Both the position numbers and the translations under genes were made by a program. The notes under the pieces are model-generated. The model had not been told where the DNA came from, did no database searches, and worked only from the letters and a program-made list of their open reading frames with translations. DNA of 64,000 nt from Theobroma cacao (Eukaryota > Streptophyta > Magnoliopsida > Malvales > Malvaceae): the NCBI RefSeq assembly GCF_000208745.1, contig NC_030852.1:35106167-35170166 (forward strand), read 5' to 3'. Position 1 is the stretch's first letter. Each line of letters begins with the position of its first letter. Below are positions 34,648 through 53,917 of this stretch, in pieces.

Positions 34648-37600
34648 ATGGACGTGGATTTGGTCACAAGTGGCATTTTGGATGAGGATACTATTCCAGT
34701 TCTTGATCATTATAATGTAAGCTTCTAGAGTATTATTTTTGGACTTATGGTTTATTTGGTTCTTTTATTTTACTTTATCATTTATTTTTGAAATAGTCTC
34801 TTATTTATGTTGTAATTTGTATCTTGTAAGGTGAAGAATATTGTGTAACATGCCTGGAAAAAATATTCAAATGCTTGCAATGGATTAAGATATCTGTTTG
34901 AGTTAGAATTTTGCGTTTTTTTTTTTCAATTTGCAGGATCTTTCTAATTTCGAGGGCGAAAAATGTGGGATATGCATGGATATTATTATAGACAGGGGGG
35001 TCCTTGATTGCTGTCAACACTGGTACTTATGAGCAAATTGTTTCTAGTTATTTCCGTTGTCTTTATTTTTACTCTCTGCAGCATCTTTAATCAGTTACTG
35101 TAGTAGCTGCAAAGCTCTTTTTCTTTAGGGCGCTAGAAGAGTGGTTGGGCATCTGGTTTTCCTTGATTATTTTCCTGCACTTGTGGATGATATTCTTGAT
35201 GACAATTATGTTTATCTCAAATCTTCCACGAATCTTCTTTCTCGAAGTAGTCAAGTATAACTGAAGAAACTATATTGTTATTTCATTTTTGTTCTCTAGG
35301 ATGATGGTTTTTTAAATGTAACATTTTATTCTGATTGATTTGAAGGTTCAACTAGTGTTCTGATGTCTATGAATTTTGTTTCATGGACTGAATACAAATT
35401 TGAATTTGATGTGGGTTCATCTTGTGAATTTCAGGTTTTGTTTTGCATGTATTGACAACTGGGCAACAATCACAAACCTTTGCCCACTTTGCCAGAGTGA
35501 ATTTCAATTGATCACTTGTGTTCCAGTGAGTGATACAAGATACTTGAAGCATTGAACTTGTCTCCAACATTTTTATGCAAATTATTTTACAAAAGTTAGT
35601 TTTCTTTAAACGGGCCATCTTTATAATATTTTGGCTACTTCAACTTAGAGTTACCTTGAATTTGTTTTTAAAAGTATATGCAAGATGGTGACTAAAGCAT
35701 TTGAGTTACCATTTTGATTATGAAGGTATATGACACCATTGGAAGCAACAAGGTTGAGGATGAGTCATTTTCCAGGTTCTCTTTCATAGTACTTTCTTCC
35801 AAGTCTTAGTTTTGTTTGTCCATCAAAACAAAAACTATTCTTAGTTTTGTTGACTCTAAAACCTTCATATCTTACAACTGGTATCTACACTTTGTTGTGA
35901 GTTTAGCAGTCCTTTAATATATTAATCAACGAGTTCATCTTTCAACTTTAACACGAAACAGCATCATTGTAATCATGTAGCTTGGATTAGATATCAGAGG
36001 TTAAGTATGGTGATGGGATACTGAGGACTTATGTATGGTATTGACATTCAGGATTTTGAGTAAGAGAATTTAGTAATTTAATGATTTGATAAATGATCCT
36101 GTTGATACAATAAATACATTCAAAATGAATTTGCCTTTGTGAAGAGATTATGGTGATTGAGGTGCAGAGATTGTTCTCTATGTTCTGACTTTGACTTCTT
36201 TTTCTTTTCATCTATGCAGAGATGACGATTGGTCCATTGAAGGGAAGAGCAACACTCTTTCTTTCCCATCATACTATATTGATGAAAATGTAATTATCCT
36301 ACATATACTATTAAGGTTTCTTGCTATTAAACAAATGGGGCTCCTAAAGTCCGTTAACTTTCCTGTATTATTGAAAATATGAATTGTCCAGTTGAAGAGT
36401 TGTGCTACTGCATTGACATTGGTCTTTAAGATCTACAGTTTTTAGATTCATCTATGATTAATACTGCATGAATGCGTAATTGTGACCTTGGTGCAGGAGT
36501 AATAAAGAGCTTGCTTAGTTTTAATAACTAGGATCCGGCATTCAAGACCATTGTTCATTATGCAGGATGGATTAGTAATTACTGAATATAGCTTCAACTT
36601 GGACGAACCAGCTGTTAATATTCTTTTGTCAAATGACACAAATCCTTGGCATAATAACAAGTTAGAAGATGGTGATGGCAATATTAGTCTGATTTAATTG
36701 TGAACGTACTTTGATTTTGATTGCATAATAATGAAGATGGAACTTCTTTTATTTAACCATTCATTGTTTATTTTCATCTTGTCTACGAATTTGTAGTGCA
36801 TGACATTCACCGTATAACCCTTACACATGATGGCTTTTGTAGGCAGTTATCTGCTTGGATGGAGATGGCTGCAAAATTCGAAGTCGATCTACAACTAGTG
36901 AGGGAGATCCCAATCTTGATACATCAATTGCATGTGACTCTTGTGATATATGGTAAACTTGAATCTTTTATTAGACTTCAAATTTTCTTATTGTTCTTTC
37001 TATTGTTACTTTTTTTATCTTTTATCTTTTTATTGTTTTGTATACTCATTTTTTCTCATTTTATTATTTTAATGCATTATATGTATGCTTTTTCTTTGTT
37101 TTATCTTCTTCTAGTTGTAGGTTCAGTATTTAATTTGTAATAACGTCATCCCTTGATTGTTTCCCAACTTGAAATGGTGACAGGTATCATGCATTTTGTG
37201 TGGGTTTTGATCCTGAAGGCACATCAGAAGACACATGGTTATGCCCAAGGTAGATTTGGAGAGAGTGGTTAATGTGGGTTGTGTTGTATTTCAGTTCCTT
37301 AATTCATCATGGTCCTGGAGATATGCTAAATTAGAGTAGCATGTGGCCAGTATGCATGGAACCTGGTGAGAGGTTAAGTCATAATGTGATATATGTGTAC
37401 TAAAGGTTCGAGTGCACTTAACAACTTCTTAAACTAGCCAGTAGCAATCCCAATCAGTTGATAGTGATGAAATATCTTTTTGGGGGAATAAATTTCTCAA
37501 CTAGTTCAAAGTCATGTGCAATTTTAGTTTAAAATTCTTTTAAGTTGGATGCTGAAATGTGACTTCTGTATTTTCTTTGAAGTTTCAATTTTTATTAGTT

Positions 37601-40600
37601 CATCCAGAAACTGTTACTTGTCTTTTTTCCACCTACTGTTCTCTAACATTTGTATTGTGGTTTTAATTTTATTTTAGATGTGTAGCTAATCAAGCTCCAC
37701 AAGAATCTGATGCGATTCCTCAGAAAACAAACATCCAGTATGGTCCAGAGATTGCTAATAGTGAATATGTGACAGAGACTGCTTTCGCTGGGAAGTTGTC
37801 TGTTTCTCTTGCAGATACCGGTGAGACAGCTGTTGTTGTCTCAATGGTTGGAGGAAACCAGTGGACTGAAGAGCCAAGTGAAAACTTTTTATCGACCCTT
37901 GAAGTCAACAATGACCGGAAAATTGAGCTTTCTAACACCAATGGGAATTCCTGCAATACAGAGAAACCATCATGTGATAAGAGCACTATTCAACCAACCT
38001 TGGAGGGGCAGGAGCTGGAGCTGTCTTTATCACGCAATACATTCTCCACTTCACTTTCGAATTCTTCAGTGCATGGTGAATTGAAGACAAGTAAAGCTGC
38101 AGCAACAATAAAAGAGCCAAGCAGCTTAGATGGTGTTGGAAATTCTTTAGGGAAGTCACTGAATGAATCCTACACAAGGAACCAATTATCCGAAAGTGAA
38201 TCCAGTATGGGTCTTCATCTTGGTTTATCAATAGGCACATTTCTGTGTGGTAAGTGAAGAAATGTTGTAACTGTCTTTATCTTTTGAAATTAATTATCAA
38301 AGGGATACTACAGCACATAACTGAACTTTTGTATCTTATGCACATTTCACTATATCTAAACATTGTGCTTACAGTTGATGATGATATGAAAAGCGGTGGA
38401 AGCAAAGACCAGGTGAATGCAGAGTTTGAGCATCAGATTCACATGGAAGAACTTTTGCTACTAGGTAACTAAGAAAGTTATCTTGAAGCATTTTTCCTAC
38501 ATGATGTATTTCCCTCTTCTTCTGGTAGCTGTGATTTGTACCTTACAGGCAGTTATGTAAGATTTTTTTTTTTAAAGGCAATTCATATAAGTACAATGTA
38601 GGTAACACTGCCTTCTTGTCTGCTTTCAGATGAGAAAACTGAACCTGATAAGAAGGAAAATGATGACACAATAACTGGTATAAAAAGGAAGCATGCAGAT
38701 TTCAGGTTACTTCTCATTCGATATGTCCATTGTCTTCACACACACACACACAGATATATATATATGTTTTTTTGGCAAATAATGCTTCTATTTATGTTGT
38801 TTTGATTTTGTTCTTTTCTACCTATACCACAATTTTCCTTCTATTTACTATATTCTTGTTTCTTTCTTTAAGGGTGGTGGGAGGGTGTGGGGAAAATTTG
38901 CTGTTAATTTGTTTGTTAAGTTTCATGCTTTTCTGAATTTATTTTCCTATTTTAACATTCTCCATTCTTCAGTCTTTTGCTTAAAGTTCTTGACTTGTTG
39001 TTCTCCCTGATTCTTGATATGCATCAGGAGTGATGTTGTTATAAGTTCTGTTCATGAAGAAACCAAATGTAAGAGTGAGACTGAAGCTGTGGAAAAGAAA
39101 ATCAGAGTTGAGGAATTGGTTCAAATGGCTCCAGAGAGCCAAGGTAATGCATCTGTATCAGATGATACACCAAAATGCCCCATCCTGAAAACAGTTTCCA
39201 AAAATCATCCAGAAAAGGAAGATTCCTTTCCGAATATAATGAGTATTGTTCAGGGAACAGGCCGTAGAACTTCTTCCAAGAGCATTGGGTGTCGAAATCC
39301 TGCTGATGAATCCTCAAAAGGAGAAAATTTGGCTGGCTTGAGAGTGAAAAAAATCATGAGGAGAGCATCTGAGGATAAGGAGTCGTCCATTGTTGTGCAA
39401 AAACTAAGAAAAGAAATTAGGGAGGCTGTCCGGAATAAATCCTCTAAAGAAATTGGAGAAAACCTTTTTGATCCAAAACTTCTTGCTGCTTTCAGAGCTG
39501 CTATATCAGGACCAAAAACTGAAACTGTAAAAAAATTATCACCTTCAGCTGTGAAGATGAAGAAATCCTTGTTGCAGAAGGGTAAAGTACGTGAAAATCT
39601 AACAAAGAAAATCTATGGAGATTCTAATGGAAGGCGGAGACGTGCTTGGGACCGGGATTGTGAAGTTGAATTTTGGAAGTATCGCTGCACTAGAGCTTCA
39701 AAGCCTGAAAAGATTGAGACTTTGAAGTCGGTTCTTGACCTCCTAAGAAAGAATCCAGAGGGCACAGAAAGGGGGCCAATATCTGAATGCCAGGCATCCA
39801 ATCCCATTCTTTCCAGATTGTACTTAGCAGATACATCTGTTTTCCCACGGAAGGATAATATAAAGCCCTTGTCAGCACTTAAAACCACTGGTAGTTCTGA
39901 TCAGAGCAAGGAGGAGCACATTGCTGTAGAAAAAACTCCTGTGCCATCTCCTGATATTCATACTGTAAAAATTACAGAAGCAAACAAGGTTGCATCAAAG
40001 GTTGGTGTTCTGTTGACTGATCTTAAAGGAACTAAGACAAGTGTCTTGAACTCAAAAGTTACTGCTACTTCCAGTAAAGTCAACTTTAGCAGAGGTTCAG
40101 AAGGGTCTTCTACACCTGCATCAAGTAATTCTAAAGTTAAATCACAGAAGGAAGTGGTTGTGAAGTCTGAAGATGTAAAGGTTGATAAAAGGAAATTGGC
40201 CCTGGCAGTGCTTGCGAGGAAAAAGGCATCAGAGAGCCAAAATGGAATACAAGATAGACAGGAGGACAATGCAGTGCTTAAAGGAAACTATCCCTTGCTA
40301 GTATGTAATTTTTGTTTAACAATTTTCTCTGGACAAGTTTTTTTATATTTGAAGCTCTTTGTTGATAATGCATCTCAATTTTCATTTTTCATCTTCTGAT
40401 TGGTGCAAGCAGGCTCAGCTACCAGTGGACATGAGGCCAACATTGGCACCCAGTCGACATAATAAAATCCCTGTATCAGTTAGGCAGGTATATAGTGCCT
40501 TGCGTTCAATCTCTGCCTTGTTACAAACATACTTGAGTCTTATCATTTTTTTAGTAGTGCTCTTTTAATCTTTGGATATGAAAATTATAGAAGCGTAGAT

Positions 40601-42164
40601 GGAGGTGGATGATTATTAACCATTTACTGTACAGGCACAGCTTTACCGCCTGACAGAACACTTCTTAAGAAAAGCAAATCTGCCGATCATTCGCAGAACT
40701 GCAGAAACAGAGTTGGCTGTTGCTGATGCAATTAATATTGAAAGAGAGGTTGCTGATAGGTCAAACAGCAAAGTAGTATATTTGAACTTGTGTTCCCAGG
40801 AGTTATTGCATCGGTCAGATGACAGTAAGTGTGTTAGAGCCAAAGAATCAGATACTTCATCCCCTTCAGAAATCTCTATTGATAGGCAAGACCAAGGTAC
40901 TGATGAATGTTCAACAGACCTGATGGTTGTGGAAGCACTTAGAAATGCAGGCCTTTTGTCTGATTCCCCTCCAAGTAGTCCACATCATAAAACCGAGGTC
41001 CCCAGTGAGGTAGATGATTCCTCAGCAAAGGTCAGAGAAGAGGAGCCTGATAATGTATTTGAAATGGATTCTCATTTGGAGGCAGATATTTATGGTGATT
41101 TTGAGTATGATCTAGAAGATGAAGATTATATTGGGGTTAGTGCTGAAAAGGCTCCTAAGCTACAACCTGAAGAAGGTGTGTCAAAAATGAAAGTAGTTTT
41201 CTCCACTCTGAACACGGAGATGTCAAAATCAAATAATCTTGCAGAGTCAGAGGGTCATGAGAAGTTGGGGAATTTTGTGGTACCCAATTATTCTTCCTGT
41301 TTGCTAAAGAATAACACTGATGCAGTGATCAAATGCTCAACTGTGGATGATGGGACTGACAAGTCATGTGCTGCTCTGGATTCCTTGCCTGACGAGGAAG
41401 GTGAAGAGCTTTCAATTGCAGAATGTGAAGAATTATATGGTCCAGACAAAGAGCCACTAATCAGCAAAATTTCAGAAGCATCCCCAAAAATATATGGGGT
41501 GGTTGATGCAGAAGCTCCAGCTGAGAACAGAGCTTCTGAAGATAATGAAAAACATATATTGCACCATATAGTAAATGCATCTGACCCTGGATCTCAGAGC
41601 AAGAAAGGACATAAAGTTGTTGACGCTCTTGGTCATGGCACGTCTGGTGGAGAAAGTTCTGCTGACCAAATTGGAACAAGTGAAAATGTTAAAAAGAAAG
41701 ATAAGAATTCCAACACCGAAACTGACAAGCAGTCTGATGGTGCTAATCCTGTATCCAAGAAGGTACTACATGATACATCTTTCTGTTTTTTCCCCCCTAT
41801 GCATGTGATATTGAATTCTTGGTAACTATAGTATCAATTTCATTAAACTGAGTAGGACCATGGAAACCTTCTGGATATTAGGGCTTGTTTTTTGTTGCAG
41901 ACAATCCATTCTGCTGATCATATTCCTTATGATTAACAGGTGGAGGCCTACGTTAAAGAACATATCAGGCCGCTCTGTAAGAGTGGTGTGATAACAACTG
42001 AACAGTATAGGTGGGCTGTGGCAAAAACAACTGATAAGGTTATGAAATACCACCTAAACTCCAAGAATGCTAATTTCTTAATCAAGGAAGGTGAGAAGGT
42101 AAAGAAACTCGCTGAGCAATACGTTGAGGCAGCCCAGCAAAAGGAAAAAGACGATCCTCTATGA
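34648..42164 (+). CDS. RING and PHD finger protein with C-terminal SRI-like domain (At4g10930/PHRF1-like)
   Basis: Fourteen exons: 34648-34716, 34937-35022, 35435-35525, 35726-35775, 36220-36289, 36843-36952, 37184-37249, 37678-38249, 38375-38464, 38630-38705, 39028-40300, 40413-40487, 40635-41762 and 41940-42164; 1326 aa. A RING-HC finger spans C33-C71 ([25 protein letters not shown]). A PHD finger follows at about 126-180 ([20 protein letters not shown]). A long, low-complexity Ser/Lys/Glu-rich middle follows, including an acidic stretch [13 protein letters not shown]. The last exon (1252-1326) reads [20 protein letters not shown], resembling the SRI-type domain that in animal PHRF1 binds phosphorylated RNA polymerase II. 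The predicted role is a nuclear E3 ligase or chromatin reader coupled to transcription; this is inference from domains. Confidence 0.9.
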
Positions 42165-42917
42165 CGACATATATCTCCACTTTCGTCTAATTCCTTAAGG
42201 GAGATATTGCTCATTTCTTAGTTCTTTAGAGCCCCAATCTTCCCCTTTGTGTTTTTGTCATTAAATTGTGGATGGTTGAGGGATATAATCCGACGGAAAG
42301 GTGGCACATGCGACATATAAAACGGTTTGTATATTTTGCCTCATAGGCTTTTTAGATTTATGCTGAGCAATTTATGTTTGGCCACCAGGATTTGTGGAGA
42401 AAATGTAAATTTCTGGTTGAGATTTTTAATGTCAAAAACGGTGACGTGCGCTAGGCGCACATTATCAAGGCATGCATGGCGTTTGTTTCTTCCTTAAACT
42501 AACTCATAAGCATATTAACAATCCTACTACCGTTTATTTATTTTGTTGATGGCTTGTTTTAGAGTTGTGCACTTTTGGATATTAAAAAAAATACTATTTT
42601 TAAAAGAAATAATTTTTTGTTAAATTTAAGATTAGAACATGTATTAATTATATATATATATATATATTTTAAAAAATACTGATTAGCGATTTTTTATAAA
42701 AAATATTACTGGTATGGAAATAGACAAAAAAGAACAATAAAAAGGAAACCAAGGTGGGCTGAGCTTTTATTTTGAGGAAAAAGGGGTGGGCGGAGCTCAT
42801 TGCAGGCGGGTCACTGCCGACCAAATTCCTTTGCTCTTTCGGATCTCGGATCTGGATAAGCTGAAACCAGGAAACTAACTACGGTATTCCCCTTTCTTCC
42901 TCGTTTTAATTTATCAA
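42165..42917. other. Spacer between the RING-PHD gene and FTSHI1
   Basis: This holds the 3'UTR and the FTSHI1 promoter. A short TA microsatellite lies at about 42650-42668. No other gene is seen. Confidence 0.5.
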
Positions 42918-43010
42918 AAACCCTAGTGGGATAAACCCTGTTCTGCAAATTTGGGTGAAGACATTTATGGCGAATGTTGCTTTATTTCAATGCCCCAATT
43001 TTAAACCCTA
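42918..43010 (+). promoter_or_regulatory. Two telo-boxes (AAACCCTA) in the FTSHI1 leader
   Basis: AAACCCTA occurs at 42918-42925 and 43003-43010, upstream of the start at 43039. Telo-boxes near transcription starts are common in plant genes for translation and growth. Confidence 0.45.
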
Positions 43011-43011
43011 A
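42967..43011 (+). other. Upstream ORF before FTSHI1
   Basis: ATG at 42967 opens 14 codons (MANVALFQCPNFKP) ending in TAA at 43009-43011, 27 bases before the main ATG and in the same frame. If transcribed, ribosomes would need to reinitiate or scan past it. Confidence 0.4.
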
Positions 43012-43038
43012 AGCTCTCTCCAAGTTTGCTGAAAAGAG

Positions 43039-48868
<5,830 letters not shown>

Positions 48869-49470
48869 ACATGGTGGACACTGCATTGTCGACATCCACA
48901 TAGGCTTCTCAGTTTCCGTAGTCCTATTTCTTTGGTAGCGCAGGCTGGCGGCTTGTAACACAGGCTACAACAAAGCTTATTGCATGGAAAGCATACCCAT
49001 CCATGCAATTGTAACTTTTTGGGTGTATATTTACTGGTTATTTCAATTTTGAATACAGATAAGCCATCTTGTACACTGCATATCTTTAACAACGGCAATT
49101 ATCCATTATTTATGGAAATGATAATTTGAAGAGATAAATATTATTTTATTTATTTCTTTATTATTTTACATAAAATTAAATTTATAAAATTTTAAATAAA
49201 AATGCATGGTAAGCGGGGCTTTGATGGTATAAAAATAGTATCCGCAAGACTTGGATTCGGGGACTGGAATAACCCACAAACAAAAAAGGATCCCCTTTCT
49301 TTAAAGCTCTCGTTCTCTACTTTTGTTTCTCTTTATTTCTCTCTCTCTCTCTCGTCTCTCCCCACAAGAAGCCAAAAGCCAACTGTTTCTCCAGATATCG
49401 AGGAAAAACAAAAGGAAATTCTTTGTTTCTCTCTCTCTCAGAGATAACCCTTTCCTTGTACGGATGAGAC
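48869..49470. other. FTSHI1 3' flank and SUN5-like leader
   Basis: An AT-rich spacer is followed by a pyrimidine-rich leader with CT microsatellites (49341-49355 and about 49430-49440). No other gene is seen. Confidence 0.5.
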
Positions 49471-52400
49471 ATGAAGAAACCTCGGAATGGGCCTTCCATC
49501 GTGTACGTGACATGTCGAAGCAACTGCAACAGCAGCAGGAGCGAGGAAACCAAGACCAACGGAGACAACAAAAACAGCAGCAACATCTCCTCCAATAATG
49601 GAAAGAGTTTCTATGAAGTTTCTTTGTCTGTTATCATCTCTCTTTGGTGCCTTGTTTTCTTATTCTACTCTAGACTTGGTCTCAGCCATGAAAATGGAGG
49701 TAAAACATTTCTTTTCTTCCTTTTCTTCCCCCCCACCCCTTTCCTACCCTATTTTTTTATGGTTTATTTCTAGCGAACCCTTCGTCCTTAGATTAATATT
49801 CAAGAATTGGTTTTGTTATTTAGCCAAGTAATTGTACAGGATTAGGACATTTATCCAAAAAAGAAAGCATTAATTGGAACTAGAAAGACATTTCTCCTGT
49901 TACATAGAAGCATAAAAAAAGTTTAAAATTGCAGCTTGCAATGTGTATTTTTGCTGAATCCCTTTTACTGGTGGCATAATGGGAAAGAATGGAGCCAAGT
50001 TAGATTCTTGGGCCCCAAAGATTGTGAAGTTCAACTTTTATTCCCAACTTTATGCATAGTTTTACTTAACACCCCCCATAATATTTACATATATTCTTAG
50101 AACCGCTAATTTATGCTTCTGCAATGTTTAGCTTTCTCTTCAGTGAGCTAGCAATCGGGTTATTTGCATCATCTTTTTTTTTTCCTTTAAATAGAAATTT
50201 TGAGTCTAGAATAAACAATGAAAAGAGCATTATCTACTTGAGTATTACTCTTAAGTTGGTTAATGATGCATTGACTTAAGTGTATCTTCTTCAGGAAATC
50301 CACATCCTGAGAACCAAATCTCGTCTTCTTCTATTGTTTGCAATGATAAGCTTTGTAATGATGCATATTCAGGTGTTGCAAATAGAGGTGATAATTGTTC
50401 AGATGGAGTGCTGCTAGAGCTTAATAAGTCAGTGCACTACAACAGCTCCGCTGTTTATGAGGAGTTTGTGAAGTATGAGTATTCCCTCCGCGAAACAAAT
50501 AGGCTTGAAGAAGTGATTCTAAGAGTTTTGGGTTACATGCCTTTTCTCTGTGATGTACATGAACAAGAGGGGCAGAATAGAAGTAAAAAAATGGAACAAC
50601 CTAATGCTAAAAGTCCTTCTGCTTATCTCAATCTTGATGAGTTCCGGAACATAACAAGGCAAGCAAGAAGTGAGGATCCTCCAGACAAACTAATTAATAT
50701 TACTCATCGTCTTGAAACTGATGGTTCAGAGTACAACTATGCCTCTGCAATGAAAGGCGCAAAAGTGGTTGCGCATAACAAGGAAGCAAAAGGAGCGAAC
50801 AACATATTGGGAAAGGATCACGATAAGTATCTAAGAAATCCTTGTTCTGCAGAAGGAAAGTTTGTTGTGATTGAGCTGGCAGAAGAGACTTTAGTTGATG
50901 CAGTCAAAATTGCTAATTTTGAACACTATTCTTCAAACTTCAAGGAATTCGAGTTGTCTGGTAGTTTGAATTATCCCACTGAAATATGGTCCCCATTAGG
51001 GAAATTTGTTGCTGCAAATGTCAAGCAAATTCAAACCTTTAAGCTGTCAGAACCAAAATGGCTGAGGTATTTGAAACTGAATCTGCTCAGTCATTATGGA
51101 TCAGAGTTTTACTGCACACTGAGTGCTGTGGAGGTGTATGGTGTTGATGCAATTGAGCGGATGCTTGAAGATCTGTTTGAGCCATCTGAACAACATGTTC
51201 TCACAAAATTGGCAGACTCTAATTCAACAGGGCCTTCCCCAAAACCAGATGTCTGTTCCTTTGATGGCAAAAAAAATGATGAGGCTCAAAATGGGGCCCA
51301 GACTGCTGTGTTAGGGATAGAAAATGCTGAAGATGTTCAAAAGCTCAATGAAACCGTGACAAAGAATCCTGTGACAACTAGCAGGGTTCCTGATCCTTTA
51401 ACTGACATTAAACAACTTCCGGTTGGCAGAATACCTGGTGACACTGTTCTGAAGATCTTGATGCAGAAGGTGAGGTCTCTTGATTTGAATTTATCTGTTT
51501 TAGAAGAGTATATCAAAGAATTGAACCGAAGAGAAGGAGATGTTTTGCCAGAGATCAATAAGGAGTTATCAAGATTTTCTCTGCTTTTGGAGAAAAGCAG
51601 AACAGAAATAAAAGAAATTATGCAGTGGAAAGAGATGACGGTACTGTACAATTCTGTTTAATTTCTTTCTTCTTCTTTATTATCATCATCACCAGCATCA
51701 TCTTTTTAATGGAGAAACGAGTTATGTAACCACTTGAGTATTTAACATCTTTTTCACCCATTCAGGAAAGAGGATTTGCGGAACTCGAATTATGGAAAGC
51801 AGCTGTCTCTTCTAGTGTAGATGCATTGTTCAGAGAAAACAGCATGTTAAGGTTAGAAATATCTTTCGTAACAATCGAAGTTTTCATGTGCCTTTTCATT
51901 TTATTTTCAGTTGTTGTTTATCACAACTTTTTTCATTTATTATTTATTAAAGTTATCCTTGTTTTATCTTGTATCTTTCTTTAGTCTTTTTAGAACTTTC
52001 AACATAATATTAGATGTTTCCTATTTATTTGATCTGTTGCTTCCGCTTATAATCAGAGTAACTAACATGATGGATATCTTTAGTCCCATGTGCCATATGC
52101 GATCATGCCCTTTAGCTCAGACTGCAAAAAGTAATATACCTCCAATGTAAGGTTGTCATGATGGACAACTCAGCTAAATCTCACTTGAACGAAGCCTTAA
52201 TCTGACTACTTTAGCCTCCAGCTATGGATTATGTTCAGTCATTCTGCATTTGTTGAATTTTATATTATGAATTTTATCTATGTTCACATGTATAGGAGGT
52301 TAGAAGTGAATATCACTGCCAAATATATCTACTAAATTTTTTGTTCTTTTCAAAGAAATACTAATCTGATTGAGTTATTCATATGTTCTGATATTAATTC

Positions 52401-52853
52401 AAAGTTTGAATGCATGAAGACTTCATTTCGTACAAATGTAGGTTCATTTACATTCAAGAGCTGAGAAATCCCCTGTTTTGCATTTGCATTCTTTAGAATA
52501 GATTCTGGCATTTGGGTGCAATTAGGTTTTTCAAGCCCCTTTCTATATAAATTTTACGACCACTTTCTTTTCTGACATTCTTCCCTTTCCCTTTTGCTTT
52601 TTCTCCCCACCTCAACAGATTAGATGTTGAAAAGATTGTACGTGATCAAGCAAGTTTGGAGAGTAAAGAACTTGCTGTATTAGCTGTAAGTCTTTTCTTT
52701 GCTTGCATTGCTATTCTCAAGTTAGTTTCAACCAGAGTTGCAACACTTTTAGGAGCCAATCAGCCCGATAAGGTATGCCGGACAAGCAGAGGTTGGGTTT
52801 TAATTCTTGTAAGCAGCAGTATGACAATATTCATTAACTTGCTCTCTAGCTAG
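49471..52853 (+). CDS. SUN5: Plant mid-SUN domain protein (SUN5-like)
   Basis: Four exons, 49471-49699, 50295-51640, 51766-51851 and 52619-52853, give 631 aa. A membrane segment lies near residues 48-70 ([15 protein letters not shown]). The SUN domain occupies about 214-364, with [49 protein letters not shown] and [21 protein letters not shown] coiled-coil region follows ([20 protein letters not shown]). Two hydrophobic segments at the end ([19 protein letters not shown] and [16 protein letters not shown]) give the mid-SUN topology with one N-terminal and two C-terminal spans. Plant mid-SUN proteins sit in the ER and nuclear envelope and help nuclear shape. The SUN5 assignment rests mainly on adjacency to FTSHI1, remembered from Arabidopsis (At4g23940/At4g23950). 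Confidence 0.9.
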
Positions 52854-53917
52854 CCCCCCACCCCCTTCTTTTTCTCTAGGGTGTAGAAAATCAGGTTCTT
52901 TTTTGTTTCTTCTTTAACTAGCATTTAGTTTAAACCTCACTGTAAGTATAGCTATGTGAGGGAATCTGGCTCTGTTTTTTTGTCTCTGGTAATGACTTGT
53001 TGTTCATAGGGTCATCCTGAAACCAGCAATGTCTTATTGAATAGACAGATTATTTTCCAGAGTTGGACCTTTGAGATGGAAAATGGAAAATGATTGCCTG
53101 GAAAATCTTAGGATTGGCACCCACTTGTGGAAGAACTTTGGTTTTGATCAAGTGTTTATTTGCCCCTAAATGAATTGGAAAGGAGGAAGAATGAAAAAGA
53201 GTAGATAACACAGAGCAATACGCCCCACAAGGAGAGGGAAAATGAATACTATAGATCTAGACCTAGCTGCACTAAAGGAAAGTGAACCATATGGTCCATA
53301 CTTCAATCTTTCATATCTCAATTTTAGCCATTTAACTGCAAAATAAAATGGTAATAATTAATAAAATAATAATCTGATATTAAATCAGAAGTGAAAAATA
53401 GTATGGAACTCAAACATGAAAGAAAGGGTTTTTAATTAAATATATTAAATGCTAACCCTTTTTTTTTATCTTATATACCTTTTTTGAAAGATTTTATTTC
53501 GGTTATTGATTTATAATGTCCAAATAAATATATTAATATTTACCAAATAAACGTTTGATAAGGGGAAATAAGTTGTTGCAACGGAAAGATGCGGCGATAC
53601 GACGCCGTGTATGAAAATTCTTATGGAATTACAAAAGTATCCCTCTATACTGATTTATTTTCTGGTTTGAGTTTCTCCTCCGACTCAGTCACGACTCTTC
53701 GCCCTCTCTTCTGCGACAAAATTGAATTTTGGCATAACTTTTATTCCTTTTTTTTTTTAAAAAATTCAAAAAAGAAGAAGAAAAAACTATAAGTAAAATC
53801 TCCGAATTAAGGAAAAACCAAAAAGAATTTCTCCGTCCTATTTGATTTTCCTTTTCGGAATCAGTGGAGATTTCTAGGGTTTTATTTCATGTACTGCGAA
53901 GCTTTAATGTCTTATGA
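52854..53917. other. Spacer between the SUN5-like gene and SKIP8
   Basis: This holds the 3'UTR and the SKIP8 promoter and leader; AT-rich at about 53330-53560. No other gene is recognised. Confidence 0.5.
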
